A stretch of DNA of 64,000 nt, taken from the NCBI GenBank assembly GCA_025331125.1, contig JAOALB010000131.1:1-64000 (forward strand), read 5' to 3'. A program made the translations under genes and the position numbers. This DNA is from Mycogone perniciosa. Taxonomy: Eukaryota > Ascomycota > Sordariomycetes > Hypocreales > Hypocreaceae. The first letter of the stretch is position 1. Every line of letters begins with the position of its first letter. The notes under the pieces are model-generated. The model saw only the letters and a program-made list of their open reading frames with translations, was not told the origin of the DNA and searched no databases. This document shows positions 62,421 through 64,000 of this stretch, piece by piece.

Positions 62421-64000
62421 TTTACTTTAATAATAGTTAAAAGTTTTTTATTATAGATTTTATAACTATATTCTTAAATATTATACTTTATAAAAAAGAA
62501 TATAATAAAGTATAAAATACTGTCTTTATTATATTGCAATAAAATACCGCCTAATATTTAATTAAAGGGATTTATTTTAAAGACTATTTATTTATTATAA
62601 TTAAAAAGGGTAAAGATTAAAGTTAATTTAAAAGTATATTTAATTAAATTAAAGGTTTTTTACTATTTTTCTCTTTAAATATATAGTTAATCTTTCTTTA
62701 AAAGCTTATTTAATAGTGCAGCTATTTTACAGTATCTTTAAATAAAATAATAGTAAAAGTTTATAAAATTAAAAAACTTTTATAAGTCTTTTACTCTTTT
62801 AAGTAATTGCCAGTTTAATATAGCTTTAATATTTTCAGGATTTATCTTTAATCCCTTTAAAGTAATAATTAAGATAAAGTATATTATTTTTATTATTTTA
62901 AATTTATATTTAATAATATTAATTTAAAGGCTAGTATTTTAAAGGCAGGCTATTACTTTACAGATATATTTTCAGTATTCCTTTCAGCTTAAAGAGTATA
63001 TAAAGATATTATTAAAATATACTATATAAATGCAGTTAAAGAGGTTATAAAGAGTATAGTTAATATAATATTAAAATATAATAGGCGCGTTATAAAGGCT
63101 AAAAGGTATAATTAATATTTTAAAAAGGCTAAACTTTATAATAAACGCTATTTTCTATATATTTCCTTTAGTAATATAAAGGTTATTAAATACAGCAATA
63201 ATATTAAGTTTTATATATACCTTTATATAGCTTAAAGTATTAAAGGTTTTTTAAATTAATAGTAATAAGTATTAATTTTTAATAGTAATATTATTTAACC
63301 TTTAATAGTTTTAATAAATATAGACGCTACCTTTTAATTTTGCAGTTAAAAGGAGGGGAGTAGTATATTATATTTACGATTTGCGGATAAATCCTTTTAT
63401 TAAATTATTATTTAACTATTTCTTTCTTACCTGCAGTTTATTAAATAAAAATAGCTTATTCTTTTAATATAAAAAGTCTTTTTCTAATAATATTTTAATT
63501 TTATAGTCTTAAGCCTATTATAGGGGAAGTTTATTTATTATCTTTAACAGGAAGGTGTTATATAGGTTATATAGCCAGGATAGCAGTTTCTTTAAAATAT
63601 TTAGCTTACTAAATTTAAGTTTTCCTACTATAAACTTCTTTATATTAGCAGCTATAATCTTTTTTAATTATATTAAAGAGTAGTATTTATTAATAAAGTT
63701 ATATATTCCTTTTAATAATACTATTTTTACTTTAATATAGTCTTTTTATCCTATAAATATTTATTAAAAAAACTTATTTAAAAGCTTTAGCAGGCTAGTT
63801 AATATTAATTTTTTAGTTTTAATAGTTTAGTTAATCTCTTTTTAGATTACTTTTATTACACGGATATATAATTAACGATAAAAGGTAATAAAGTTTATAG
63901 CTGCTATTATTTATATATCTATTATATTTAAATATACTTTTTAATTTTAAAGTTTAATTTAATTTTATAGAAATAGTATATTAAACGGTAATAATAGTAG
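62420..64000 (-). mobile_element. minus-strand copy of the 29.5-36.0 kb gypsy family, running off the window
   Basis: The minus strand matches 33600 back to about 32000 of the inner element (for instance 62465-62560 with 33475-33570). The reverse transcriptase box reads YFNN at 63008-63019. It is broken at about 62420, within RNase H. The remainder, towards gag and the 5' LTR, lies beyond 64000. Confidence 0.82.

Overview
The window looks like nuclear DNA of a filamentous ascomycete (Pezizomycotina) whose repeats have been hit by repeat-induced point mutation (RIP). About 58 of the 64 kb is extremely A+T-rich. The C's that remain sit mostly before T or C, CpA/TpG is scarce, and copies of one repeat differ mainly by C/T and G/A changes. 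The only plainly intact gene has two short introns (63 and 61 bp) with GTGAGT/GTAAGC donors and CAG acceptors, as in this group of fungi. I cannot name the species.

Layout. 1-18.6 kb is A+T-rich: a (TTTA)n tract, a decayed minus-strand Ty3/gypsy copy (78-5311) carrying a TA-flanked MITE and a 92-bp solo LTR, a second terminal-inverted-repeat element (7046-7652), a nearly complete minus-strand Ty3/gypsy element with matching TTTAC target duplications (7797-15269) that is itself split by a 580-bp copia-type solo LTR, and two copies of a very small LTR element carrying pentapeptide-repeat coding sequence (16203-18165). 18.64-24.43 kb is a base-balanced island with one intact gene, a 527-residue sugar transporter of the major facilitator superfamily on the minus strand, plus non-coding DNA, a possible short coding relic and promoter-like stretches. 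24.43-64 kb is A+T-rich again: a chromodomain Ty3/gypsy element (29514-35978) nested inside an older copy of itself (27507-29513 and 35979-41121), with three further insertions in the outer copy; fragments of the left-arm gypsy family (47.5, 51.5-56.0 kb); a better preserved minus-strand Ty1/copia element (57559 to about 60.5 kb); and a minus-strand copy of the nested gypsy family running off the right end (62.4-64 kb).

How it fits together. The transporter is the only gene likely to make a protein; it sits alone between about 18 and 40 kb of RIP-mutated repeats that are probably heterochromatic. Filled and empty sites inside the window give a relative history: gypsy copies inserted first, then MITEs, mini-LTRs and solo LTRs landed in them, and RIP acted on most of them. 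In five readable gypsy reverse transcriptases the YxDD catalytic aspartates are read as asparagine, and in the copia copy one of the two is. The most unusual item is the approximately 1.1-kb mini-LTR element with a pentapeptide-repeat reading frame, which I do not recognise from any described family.
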